Part shown: positions 16,362 to 23,437 of the stretch, in pieces
Numbering within the stretch: the first letter of the stretch is position 1
Layout of the letters: every line of letters begins with the position of its first letter
Source of the DNA: Treponema sp.
GTDB taxonomy: Bacteria; Spirochaetota; Spirochaetia; Treponematales; Treponemataceae
Assembly: GCA_024400915.1 (NCBI GenBank)
Contig: JAKSLX010000025.1
Coordinates: 1-31,290, forward strand
Direction: 5' to 3'
DNA length: 31,290 nt
Made by a program: the position numbers and the translations under genes
Notes under the pieces: model-generated
The model's input: only the letters and a program-made list of their open reading frames with translations
Databases searched by the model: none
What the model was told of the DNA's origin: nothing

Positions 16362-17708
16362 CTAATATATTACACAAATTTTTTGAGCAGGGATTTTGCC
16401 TTTTATGAATCCGTTTTTAACTTTGAATTTAAGGCTCCATGCTTTATCATTAAATTTTCCGTCATTCAGTTTTGTTTTGAAATTGACTTCCTTTTCAGTT
16501 TCTGTAGGATTTATTATGACAAGACCTCTATTTCCTCTGCTGATAAATAGAAGCCCATTTTCATCATTCAGGAACATATTGTTTTCATTCTTCATTTCCA
16601 TTCTGAAAAAATTCAAAGCCCTGATTTCTGGACTAAAATATTCGTCGTTGCCTTCATCACCGATTTTACTTTCTCCGGGAAATTGAACACTTTCCTTGCC
16701 CTTGGGCCTGCTGAAAAACAATGGAGTTCCTTCTTTCCTTGCTGCAATTACTGCCCAAGCCGAGCGGATTTCAAAATTTGAAAGATTTGCTGATTCTCCC
16801 TTGTTTGCATATGTATCGTGGCTTTCAACCCAAGTGATAAGATTTGGGCTTGCTTTGTTCAGCATGTTGATAATTCCTTTTGCAGGAAATTTTTTGTTTT
16901 TTGCGGCGCTTCTAAGGAGCCTTCCGTAGTTTGATGCAGTTACTGCTATGTATTTGCCATATTCTTCCTCGCGGCTATTTGCATCTTGAAGAACTTCGCC
17001 GTATATGAATTGGCTTCTGTCACTTGTAATAAAATCATAGAAGTTATTTGGTAGTTCAGGATTGTCTTGTGGGTCATCTTTCAATGCAATGTGTTTTGCA
17101 CAGTCTATTCTGTAGCCGTCAGCACCACATTCTTTTAAGTCTATGAGAAATTTTCCGAAATACTCCTGAAATTTTGGATTTTCCGTATTGATGTCAGGAA
17201 GTCCGCCGTTTTTGGAATTTACAATTGCACCCCGAATTCCGGAAGCAGTTCCCTTATGATAGAAATTTTCTAGTCCTCCACAATATTCGATCATCTCCTT
17301 TGAGACTTCATCGATCATTGGGGTAGTGTGGTTTGGAACAATGTCAACGATAACTGCAATTCCATTTTCATGAGCGGTCTTGCACATGGAAATGAATTCG
17401 TCTCTAGAACCAAGCTGATAGTTTCCGATTTTAAAATCCGTTGGCTGATAATGATAATACCATTTTCCGCTGGAAGAACTCATGAGTTCCAGTCCGCCTT
17501 TTTCTCCGACAAGACATGTATTGACGGGACTTGTCTGTATTGATGTAAATCCAGCCTCTTTGATTTTTGAAATGTTCTTTTCAATGGTTTTGAAGGACCA
17601 GCACCAGCAGTGAAGAATGGTACCGGACATGATGTTGGATTTTGCATCAGCAAAGGAAAATAATGAGGAATATAAAATAAGGATGGTACTTAAAAACAGT
17701 CTTTTCAT
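16362..17708 (-). CDS. Secreted alpha-amylase, glycoside hydrolase family 13
   Basis: A 448-residue amylase with a signal peptide (residues 1 to about 22, ending FADA) and no starch-binding module. GH13 regions are all present: VDIVPNHTT (121-129), DGYRIDCAKH with nucleophile Asp202, IYGEVLQ with acid/base Glu238, and WVESHDTY with the stabilising Asp298. It therefore should cut alpha-1,4 bonds of starch or glycogen in the periplasm or outside the cell. The adjoining HCWCWSFKTI (33-42) and the HYQPTDFKIGNYQLG segment are typical of bacterial alpha-amylases. It is first in the operon with the GH31 gene. No Shine-Dalgarno precedes ATG; a promoter-like TTGACT-17 bp-TACATT ends nine bases upstream, so the message may be almost leaderless. 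Confidence 0.9.
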   Translation of the reverse strand: MKRLFLSTILILYSSLFSFADAKSNIMSGTILHCWCWSFKTIEKNISKIKEAGFTSIQTSPVNTCLVGEKGGLELMSSSSGKWYYHYQPTDFKIGNYQLGSRDEFISMCKTAHENGIAVIVDIVPNHTTPMIDEVSKEMIEYCGGLENFYHKGTASGIRGAIVNSKNGGLPDINTENPKFQEYFGKFLIDLKECGADGYRIDCAKHIALKDDPQDNPELPNNFYDFITSDRSQFIYGEVLQDANSREEEYGKYIAVTASNYGRLLRSAAKNKKFPAKGIINMLNKASPNLITWVESHDTYANKGESANLSNFEIRSAWAVIAARKEGTPLFFSRPKGKESVQFPGESKIGDEGNDEYFSPEIRALNFFRMEMKNENNMFLNDENGLLFISRGNRGLVIINPTETEKEVNFKTKLNDGKFNDKAWSLKFKVKNGFIKGKIPAQKICVIY

Positions 17709-17717
17709 TATGAATTA

Positions 17718-17746
17718 AATGTAGAACTGAGTAGTATAAAAGTCAA
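17718..17746 (-). promoter_or_regulatory. Candidate promoter for the GH13-GH31 operon
   Basis: On the minus strand, TTGACT (complement of 17741-17746), a 17-bp spacer and TACATT (complement of 17718-17723). Transcription would begin two or three bases before ATG. An alternative -10, TATACT (complement of 17733-17738), has no good -35 but would give a leader of about 18 nt. Confidence 0.4.
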
Positions 17747-17809
17747 TATTTTTATAAAAAATAGGTTAAATGTATTAGATTGTAATAATAAAAAGATACT
17801 TTTGTTTTA

Positions 17810-17879
17810 TTTATGCTAAGTCCACAGAAGGTATTGCTTCCCACTTGCCAGGAAACTTTTTCTACGGACTTAGCATAAA
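17810..17879. repeat. 14-bp perfect inverted repeat enclosing a 42-nt structured loop
   Basis: TTTATGCTAAGTCC (17810-17823) is the exact complement of 17866-17879. The enclosed segment can form smaller stems. It lies just after the stop of the chemotaxis gene (17882) and could be its 3' end structure, but no T-run follows on the minus strand. A short non-autonomous element or an RNA structure are alternatives. Confidence 0.5.
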
Positions 17880-17881
17880 AA

Positions 17882-19960
17882 TTATACGGTAAACTGATTG
17901 ATCTGAGTACCGATTTTTAAAATGTTGTTCTGCATTTCTTTTGAAATGTCGTTCAAGGCTGAACCAGTTGCATTTATTGTAGAAGCTCCTGTTTCCATTT
18001 TTTTCATGCAGTCTTCCATTGCACCAGTTGAATCCTGAAGGTTTTTGATTTCTTCAAGAATTGCTTTGTTTCCTACTGACATTTCCTGAGAAGCCGTGCG
18101 TACTTCAAGGGTACTGTCATTCATTGAATGCAACGCATCTGTAATCTGATGTGAACCAACTTCCTGTTCTTCCATAGAACTTTTAATCTGACGTACAAGT
18201 TCGTCTGTTTCTGAAATCCTTGAAGCAACGTCAGAGAAAGCTTTGTTGGATAAAGACGATGCTTCTACCATGTTTTCGATTGATTCACGGATAAAATTCA
18301 ATTGGTCACCGATTGTTTTTGACTGTTCTGTTGAAGTAACTGAAAGTTTTCTGATTTCATCAGCAACAACACTGAATCCCTTTCCGGCTTCTCCTGCGTG
18401 AGCTGCTTCGATGGCGGCATTCATGGCAAGAAGGTTTGTCTGTTCTGCAATGGCTGCAATGGCAAGGTTTGCTTCATGGAGTGTTTCACTCTGGTTCTTG
18501 ATCTGATTGATCTTATCACCGACATTTGCCTGTAATGAAGTTCCTTCCTTTACGCTGTTTTCAAGACGGCTGAAGGATTCTGCCATTTTGTCAACAGAAC
18601 GATTTACAGAAGTAATGTTTCCGATCATCTGTTCAACTGCAGAACTTGCCTCAGAAACGCTTGAACTCTGGCTTTCAATCATTCTGTCAAGAGATTCTAT
18701 GTTTGAAGCAATTTCGTTTACGGCTCCTGCAGTCTGAGAAACGCTGTTTCCCTGAGTATTGATTTGAGCGTGAATAGAATCAATAGTTGAAATAATCTGT
18801 GTAATGGCTGTAGATGTATTGTCAGTTGTTTCCTTCAATTCTGCTCCCACAGAATCAAGCATGTCGTTTGATGCCTTTACGTTTTTTACAATCTTCTGCA
18901 GGTTAGTTGAGAAATTATTGAAACCGTCAACAATGTCACCAATTTCATCGTTTGAGGCTTTTTGAAGTCTATGTGTTAAATCTGCGTTTCCGCTGCCAAT
19001 TTCAACGATTGCTTTCTTTACGGTATTAAGTGGCTTGAACAGCATTGAAATCAAAATGAAACCAAGTATACAGGCAACAACAATGGAGACGATAAGGGCA
19101 ACGATGATGCCGTATTTGATCTTTACAATGTCCTGATAGAAAATAGTTGATGGTACAACGCAAAGAACTGTCCATGGTGCTGTGTTACCGATTGGCTTGT
19201 AGCACACGAGCATTGTTGATTTGCTTTTTGAGTCCTTGAAATTAGTTGTATCGGAAGCTCCTGTATTTATATCTGAAAGGATTTTCTGATAGGTGTTATT
19301 CTGGTTAAGAGATGCTTCTGAAACATCATTCTTGTCATCATTTGGATTTGCAATTGTTGTGGATGAAGCACGGTCAATAATTGAAGGATGATAGTTATCT
19401 CCAATGTCAATGCTTCGTGCAACACTTGTGATTCTGTCTCCGTAGAGGATTGCTACAACGACACCTGTAATTCTGCTGTCTGTATAGACTGGAACAGAAT
19501 AAATCTGCAAAGTTTTTTTACCAACATCACTGTAGAATGGGTTGCATACAAATTCCTTGCCTTTGATTGCAGCCTGGAAATAATCTTTATGTGCAGAACT
19601 GTGGCGAACACCTGCAGCACTGATTCCATTTCCGTCCCTGTCGTAGTAGGTAATATTTTCATATTTTGATTTGTCTGCTTCTACCAAAGGTTTCAACTGA
19701 CTTACTTTTTCATCAAGTGGAACTGATTCATCCTGAAGTATAGGAAGCTTTGCAATTGCCCTGATCATTGCAAATTCCTTTTCATTCATATCCTCAATTT
19801 CAAGGGCTACTTTGTCGGATATTGCTGAAAGACGGCTGTTTACGGAACGAATAAGGGCTTGACTTGAGGTATTGTAGGAAATAAGTCCTAAGCTTAACGT
19901 TGCTGCTGCAATGATAGCAAGCATAAGTGAAATAAGTTTGATTTTCAGATTAATACGCAT
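17882..19960 (-). CDS. Methyl-accepting chemotaxis protein with periplasmic Cache domain
   Basis: Transmembrane chemoreceptor of 692 residues. Membrane helix 1 is at about 7-30 and helix 2 at about 283-307, enclosing a roughly 250-residue periplasmic region of double-Cache type (YYDRDGNGISAAG, HKDYFQAA, QIYSVPVYTDSRITGVVV). A HAMP domain follows at about 307-360, then the coiled-coil signalling domain with the CheA/CheW tip EQTNLLAMNAAIEAAHAGEA and GKGFSVVADEIRKLS. Ligand unknown; Cache receptors usually sense small organic molecules such as amino or organic acids. No C-terminal CheR-tether pentapeptide is present. GGAG before ATG sets the start. It appears monocistronic: a terminator of leuD lies upstream and a large hairpin downstream. 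Confidence 0.95.
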   Translation of the reverse strand: MRINLKIKLISLMLAIIAAATLSLGLISYNTSSQALIRSVNSRLSAISDKVALEIEDMNEKEFAMIRAIAKLPILQDESVPLDEKVSQLKPLVEADKSKYENITYYDRDGNGISAAGVRHSSAHKDYFQAAIKGKEFVCNPFYSDVGKKTLQIYSVPVYTDSRITGVVVAILYGDRITSVARSIDIGDNYHPSIIDRASSTTIANPNDDKNDVSEASLNQNNTYQKILSDINTGASDTTNFKDSKSKSTMLVCYKPIGNTAPWTVLCVVPSTIFYQDIVKIKYGIIVALIVSIVVACILGFILISMLFKPLNTVKKAIVEIGSGNADLTHRLQKASNDEIGDIVDGFNNFSTNLQKIVKNVKASNDMLDSVGAELKETTDNTSTAITQIISTIDSIHAQINTQGNSVSQTAGAVNEIASNIESLDRMIESQSSSVSEASSAVEQMIGNITSVNRSVDKMAESFSRLENSVKEGTSLQANVGDKINQIKNQSETLHEANLAIAAIAEQTNLLAMNAAIEAAHAGEAGKGFSVVADEIRKLSVTSTEQSKTIGDQLNFIRESIENMVEASSLSNKAFSDVASRISETDELVRQIKSSMEEQEVGSHQITDALHSMNDSTLEVRTASQEMSVGNKAILEEIKNLQDSTGAMEDCMKKMETGASTINATGSALNDISKEMQNNILKIGTQINQFTV

Positions 19961-19989
19961 GATAAACTCCGGATAAAATTATTGATAAT

Positions 19990-20017
19990 ATTTTAACGCA
20001 AAAAATGCAGTTTCCAA
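19990..20017 (-). promoter_or_regulatory. Candidate promoter for the chemotaxis gene
   Basis: TTGGAA (complement of 20012-20017), 16-bp spacer, TAAAAT (complement of 19990-19995), about 30 bp before the start codon and after the leuD terminator. I saw no clear flagellar sigma-28-type element. Confidence 0.4.
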
Positions 20018-20035
20018 GTAAATATGCGTGTGAAT

Positions 20036-20070
20036 AAAAAAAAAGGCCTCCAGTTTTCTGGAAGCCTTTT
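20036..20070 (-). terminator. Rho-independent terminator of leuD
   Basis: Stem between 20058-20070 and 20041-20053 (AAAAGGCTTCCAG with CTGGAGGCCTTTT on the minus strand, one wobble pair) around a four-base loop, running into a long T-tract at 20044-20036. It starts 19 bp after the leuD stop. Confidence 0.9.
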
Positions 20071-20088
20071 GTCTAATCTAGTTTAATT

Positions 20089-20622
20089 CTAGTATTTCTT
20101 GTCTGCATATCCGATCCAGCCTTCGTTTTCAATGAGGGCCTTTTCGAATCCTTCAAGTTTGAATACATAACTCTTAGAAAGGGAACCGGCAATAAGCTTT
20201 ACCTTCCAAGTTCCGTCTTCCTTTTCTTCGATCTTGCATTCTGTGTCCTTGTCTGCGAATGTGTGGAACATGTCATCGATGTCCTTTCTGTTCATGTCTA
20301 AAGCAAGGAGACCACAGTTGTACATGTTCTGGCGGAAAATGCGTGCAAAGTTCTGTGCGATTACAACATAGATTCCGTTAACTTCAAGTGCCCAAGGAGC
20401 ATGTTCACGGCTAGATCCACAACCGAAGTTTTCGCGTGTGATGATTACCTTCTTGCCAGCGATGTCGCGCTTTGGATTGAATCCATCAAGCTTAAGATCT
20501 TCAAGAAGATATGGCTGAAGTGCCTGTTTTGTATTTTCTGTAAGGTATTTTGCCGGAATGATTTCGTCAGTATTGATATCACTGCGATCCAAAAACAAAA
20601 CCTGACCACCAAACTGTTTCAT
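20089..20622 (-). CDS. leuD: 3-isopropylmalate dehydratase, small subunit
   Basis: Swivelling small subunit of the aconitase-like enzyme that isomerises 2-isopropylmalate to 3-isopropylmalate in leucine synthesis. The 177-residue length and motifs fit: DRSDINTDEIIPAKYL (12-27) and FGCGSSREHAPWAL (66-79), where Ser/Arg residues contact the substrate. It works in a complex with LeuC, encoded upstream on the same strand. A strong AAGGGGA site precedes ATG. Between the two genes lie 123 bp with a long hairpin, so leuD may have lower or separate expression. No leuA or leuB lies in the window, so homoaconitase or dimethylmalate dehydratase activity remains possible; IPM dehydratase is the likeliest reading. 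Confidence 0.9.
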   Translation of the reverse strand: MKQFGGQVLFLDRSDINTDEIIPAKYLTENTKQALQPYLLEDLKLDGFNPKRDIAGKKVIITRENFGCGSSREHAPWALEVNGIYVVIAQNFARIFRQNMYNCGLLALDMNRKDIDDMFHTFADKDTECKIEEKEDGTWKVKLIAGSLSKSYVFKLEGFEKALIENEGWIGYADKKY

Positions 20623-20689
20623 AATTGTCCCCTTATTACTTTATGAAGCTTTTGCTGAGCATCAGCTTCTTATAATATAATTCAATTTT

Positions 20690-20739
20690 AAAAAAAATGT
20701 TACAGAAAGAGACGAATTTTAACAAAAATTCATCTCTTT
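20690..20739 (-). terminator. 15-bp hairpin between leuC and leuD, possible attenuating terminator
   Basis: Arms 20706-20720 and 20725-20739 pair fully (one G-U wobble) around a 4-nt loop, seven bases after the leuC stop. On the minus strand a run of eight T lies 8 nt beyond the stem (20697-20690). The distance is longer than in a standard terminator, so partial termination or RNA 3'-end stabilisation is possible. Confidence 0.55.
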
Positions 20740-20745
20740 AATTTT

Positions 20746-22032
20746 TTAGCCCTTGTAAAGTTCAGAGTTAACGATTGTACCTGCAATTGCTGTTGCTGCT
20801 GCTGTTGCAGGGCTCATAAGGTGAACCATTCCGCCTTTACCCATGCGTCCGTTGAAGTTGCGGTTTGTTGTAGAAGCACAAACTTCACCTTCTGCAAGAA
20901 CACCGTTAGACATACCGAGACATGCACCGCAAGTTGGGTTTGTTACACAGAAACCTGCGTCCATGAAAATTTCGATGAGTCCTTCCTGAAGAGCCATCTT
21001 GTAGATGAGTGGTGTAGCAGGGGATACGATTCCGCGAACACCGTCTGCAATCTTGTGACCCTTAAGGATCTGTGCTGCAACGCGAAGGTCGCTGATACGG
21101 CCGTTTGTACAAGAACCGATGTATACCTGGTTAACCTTTGTTCCCTTCATTTCTGAAACTTTCTTGATCTGGTCTGGCTTGTATTCAACAGTACAAACTG
21201 GTTCAAGAGTTGAAAGGTCGTATGTGTAAACCTTTTCGTATTCTGCATCTGGATCTGAAACCCACTTTGAGTATTCCTTAAGGGCATCTTCCTTGCTTGC
21301 GAATTCATCCTTGATGAATGGCCAGAGGTATTCAACTGTTGTCATGTCTGGGAAACAGATTCCGCTTGTAGCACCAGCTTCAACAGCCATGTTACAGATT
21401 GTCATGCGTTCTTCCATAGACATTGCGTCTACAACTGGACCTGTAAATTCTGTTACGCAGTTTGTAGCTCCGTTAACACCGATCTGTCCAATGAGGAAGA
21501 GGATAACATCCTTTGCGTATACTCCTTCCTTAAGCTTTCCGTTCAATACGAACTTGATTGCCTTTGGCTCGCGGAATGAACAAACACCCTTGAGGATACC
21601 AACTTCAAGGTCAGTTGTTCCGACACCTGCTGCGAATGCACCGAATGCACCGTGTGTACAAGTGTGGCTGTCACCCATGATTACAGTAAAGCCTGGGCGA
21701 ACAAATCCCTTTTCCGGGAAGATTGCGTGACATACGCCGTTTGCACCGATGTCAAAGAAGTCCTTGATGTCGTTGCGGTTTGCCCATTCACGGAGGATTT
21801 TTTCCTGCATTGCACACTTAGAGTCCTTTGCAGGTGTAACATGGTCGATTACAGCCTTAATCTTTGTTGCGTCAAATACACGATCCTTGCCGCGTTCAAC
21901 AAGGTCATTGATGGCGATAGGTGTTGTAATTTCATGGCAGAATACTCTGTCGAGCTTTAGGATATTTGTACCTTCAAATGGCTTTTCAACCATGTGTGAT
22001 TCGAAAATTTTCTGAGCAATAGTCTTTCCCAT
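20746..22032 (-). CDS. leuC: 3-isopropylmalate dehydratase, large subunit
   Basis: Iron-sulphur large subunit of the isopropylmalate isomerase, 428 residues, the shorter type common in anaerobes and archaea that also includes homoaconitase large subunits. The 4Fe-4S ligands are visible as Cys308 (GSCTNG), Cys368 and Cys371 (NPTCGACLG). MGDSHTCTHGAFGAFAAGVG (119-138) is the typical aconitase-fold active-site region. AGGAGA gives an excellent ribosome site. A well-formed promoter with an inverted repeat around its -10 is upstream, and leuD follows after a hairpin. The enzyme is oxygen sensitive, in keeping with an anaerobe. Pathway assignment to leucine is inferred from the LeuD partner. Confidence 0.92.
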   Translation of the reverse strand: MGKTIAQKIFESHMVEKPFEGTNILKLDRVFCHEITTPIAINDLVERGKDRVFDATKIKAVIDHVTPAKDSKCAMQEKILREWANRNDIKDFFDIGANGVCHAIFPEKGFVRPGFTVIMGDSHTCTHGAFGAFAAGVGTTDLEVGILKGVCSFREPKAIKFVLNGKLKEGVYAKDVILFLIGQIGVNGATNCVTEFTGPVVDAMSMEERMTICNMAVEAGATSGICFPDMTTVEYLWPFIKDEFASKEDALKEYSKWVSDPDAEYEKVYTYDLSTLEPVCTVEYKPDQIKKVSEMKGTKVNQVYIGSCTNGRISDLRVAAQILKGHKIADGVRGIVSPATPLIYKMALQEGLIEIFMDAGFCVTNPTCGACLGMSNGVLAEGEVCASTTNRNFNGRMGKGGMVHLMSPATAAATAIAGTIVNSELYKG

Positions 22033-22055
22033 AACTTTTCTCCTGTGTGTGATTC

Positions 22056-22098
22056 TTAAGTATTGTTAAAGTATATTTAATAATACTTAAAAAATCAA
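22056..22098 (-). promoter_or_regulatory. leuC promoter with inverted repeat flanking the -10
   Basis: Minus strand: TTGATT (complement of 22093-22098), 17-bp spacer, TATACT (complement of 22070-22075). TTAAGTATT (22056-22064) and AATACTTAA (22082-22090) form a 9-bp inverted repeat around the -10, and another AAGTATT lies at 22097-22103. This layout suggests a repressor site. The regulator is not identifiable. Confidence 0.6.
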
Positions 22099-22110
22099 GT
22101 ATTTTAAACA

Positions 22111-22144
22111 TAAAAAAAGCGGTATCGCAAATGTAATACCGCTT
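22111..22144 (-). terminator. Terminator of the hydroxyacid dehydrogenase operon
   Basis: Minus strand stem AAGCGGTAT / ATACCGCTT (22144-22136 with 22125-22117), 10-nt loop, running straight into a T-tract (22118-22112). Lies 8 bp after the dehydrogenase stop. Confidence 0.85.
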
Positions 22145-22151
22145 CAGTTTC

Positions 22152-23096
22152 TTAGCTTACAACGTTCTGAGGTTTTCCGTCAGTCCAGCATTTAAGGTTT
22201 TCTACCACAATGTCCAGCAACCTTTGCCTTGTTTCAACGGCTGCCCATGCAATGTGTGGTGTTATGATGGAATTCTTTGCAGTCAGAAGAGGATTGTCGT
22301 CCTTCATTGGTTCTTCGCTGACAACATCTGCTGCATACCCTGCAATTGTTCCATTGTTAAGGGCTTCTGCAAGATCCTTTTCGTTTACAAGAAGGCCTCT
22401 TGCTGTATTTATGAGGTATGCTGATTTTTTCATCAGAGGAAGAGTTGTTTTATTGATTACTTCCCTTGTTTTGTCAGTTAAAGGTGCGTGGAGGGTAATG
22501 AAATCAGACTCATTGAGTAAGGTGGAAAAATCTACAGGATTTTCAATGTCTGTTTTTGGAGTTCTTGTGCAGACAATGACTTTCATGCCGAATGCTTTTG
22601 CAATCTGTGCAACTCGGCGGCCAATAGAACCGTATCCGTAGATTCCAAGAGTTTTTCCTTCAAGTTCAATGAGGGGTGTTTTCCAGTAGCAGAAATCAGG
22701 ACACTTGACCCAGTCTCCCTTCTTTACGCTTTCATTATGGAGGGCAGGACGGCTTGCAAATTCCGTAATGTATGCAAAAACCATCTGTGCAACACCAGCT
22801 GTAGAATAACTAGGAACATTGGTTACGGTAACATTGTGTTTCCTGCAGGCTTCAAGGTCGATTACGTTATAGCCTGTAGCCTGAACGCCAATGTACTTCA
22901 GATTTGGACATTTTGAAAGAACTTCTTCCGTAATGTTAATCTTATTGAGAAGGATGACATCGCTGTCACCGATTCTGGAAACTACATCTTCCTGTGCCGT
23001 GCGCGGATAAACAGTAAGATCACCGAATTTTTCAACAGGAGCCCAAGAAAGGTCTCCAGGATTGAGAGCATTGCCATCTAAAATTGTGATTTTCAT
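22152..23096 (-). CDS. D-2-hydroxyacid dehydrogenase (glycerate/hydroxypyruvate type)
   Basis: NAD(P)-dependent cytoplasmic dehydrogenase of 314 residues that interconverts a 2-oxoacid and a D-2-hydroxyacid. The Rossmann motif is G154-Y-G156-S-I-G159; the catalytic triad of the family is visible as Arg233 (NTARG), Glu262 (SEEP) and His281 (TPHIAWA). The HIAWAA form after the histidine is common in glycerate dehydrogenase / hydroxypyruvate reductase-like members, but substrate cannot be settled by sequence. The gene follows a small HMA-like gene with 16 bp between them, sharing a promoter. No Shine-Dalgarno is evident, so its translation may depend on the upstream gene. A good terminator follows. 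Confidence 0.9.
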   Translation of the reverse strand: MKITILDGNALNPGDLSWAPVEKFGDLTVYPRTAQEDVVSRIGDSDVILLNKINITEEVLSKCPNLKYIGVQATGYNVIDLEACRKHNVTVTNVPSYSTAGVAQMVFAYITEFASRPALHNESVKKGDWVKCPDFCYWKTPLIELEGKTLGIYGYGSIGRRVAQIAKAFGMKVIVCTRTPKTDIENPVDFSTLLNESDFITLHAPLTDKTREVINKTTLPLMKKSAYLINTARGLLVNEKDLAEALNNGTIAGYAADVVSEEPMKDDNPLLTAKNSIITPHIAWAAVETRQRLLDIVVENLKCWTDGKPQNVVS

Positions 23097-23112
23097 TTTT
23101 TTAAGAAAAGAA

Positions 23113-23322
23113 TCAGCCTAAAGCCATCACGCCAGTTGAGTTGATTGCGTTGTTGATTGCATCTTCGATTCCGGCTGTTCCTTCATCAAAATCAACGCAA
23201 ACCTGACATTTTGCTGCAGAAGAAACGCAGCCGGTAACACCTGCTACAGCTTTTACTGCTGCATCTACCTTTGCTGCTGTTGCATCATCGTCCATTCCAG
23301 TCACATATATTTTCTTCTGCAT
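23113..23322 (-). CDS. Small HMA-like (ferredoxin-fold) protein lacking the usual CxxC
   Basis: A 69-residue protein with the beta-alpha-beta pattern of heavy-metal-associated domains: KKIYVTGM strand, then an Ala/Val-rich helix, KAVAGVTGCV, CVDFDEG and a second helix. In copper chaperones the loop after GM holds the metal ligands CxxC; here it reads GMDDDAT with no cysteine. Instead there is C39-Q-V-C42 between the second and third strands, plus Cys32. It may bind a metal differently or not at all. I place the start at 23322, with AGGAG at 23334-23330, seven bases upstream; an in-frame ATG six codons earlier would lie over that site. First gene of an operon with the dehydrogenase. Confidence 0.75.
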   Translation of the reverse strand: MQKKIYVTGMDDDATAAKVDAAVKAVAGVTGCVSSAAKCQVCVDFDEGTAGIEDAINNAINSTGVMALG

Positions 23323-23345
23323 ACATAATCTCCTGAACATTAGGT

Positions 23346-23389
23346 AAAGTTTATAGTTTGAGTATAAACTTTGTTATTAAATAATTCAA
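23346..23389 (-). promoter_or_regulatory. Promoter and overlapping 10-bp palindrome for the HMA-dehydrogenase operon
   Basis: Minus strand TTGAAT (complement of 23384-23389), 17-bp spacer, TATACT (complement of 23361-23366). AAAGTTTATA (23346-23355) and TATAAACTTT (23363-23372) are a perfect inverted repeat with 7-nt centre that covers the -10 and start site, as a repressor operator would. Confidence 0.65.
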
Positions 23390-23437
23390 GAATTTTTTGT
23401 TTTAAAGTTCTGTTACTTTATTGAAATAATCTTAAGT

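Noticed and set aside
20089..23096. Complete leucine biosynthesis operon including the dehydrogenase as LeuB
   Set aside because: The dehydrogenase has D-2-hydroxyacid dehydrogenase motifs, not those of isopropylmalate dehydrogenase, and has its own promoter and terminator.
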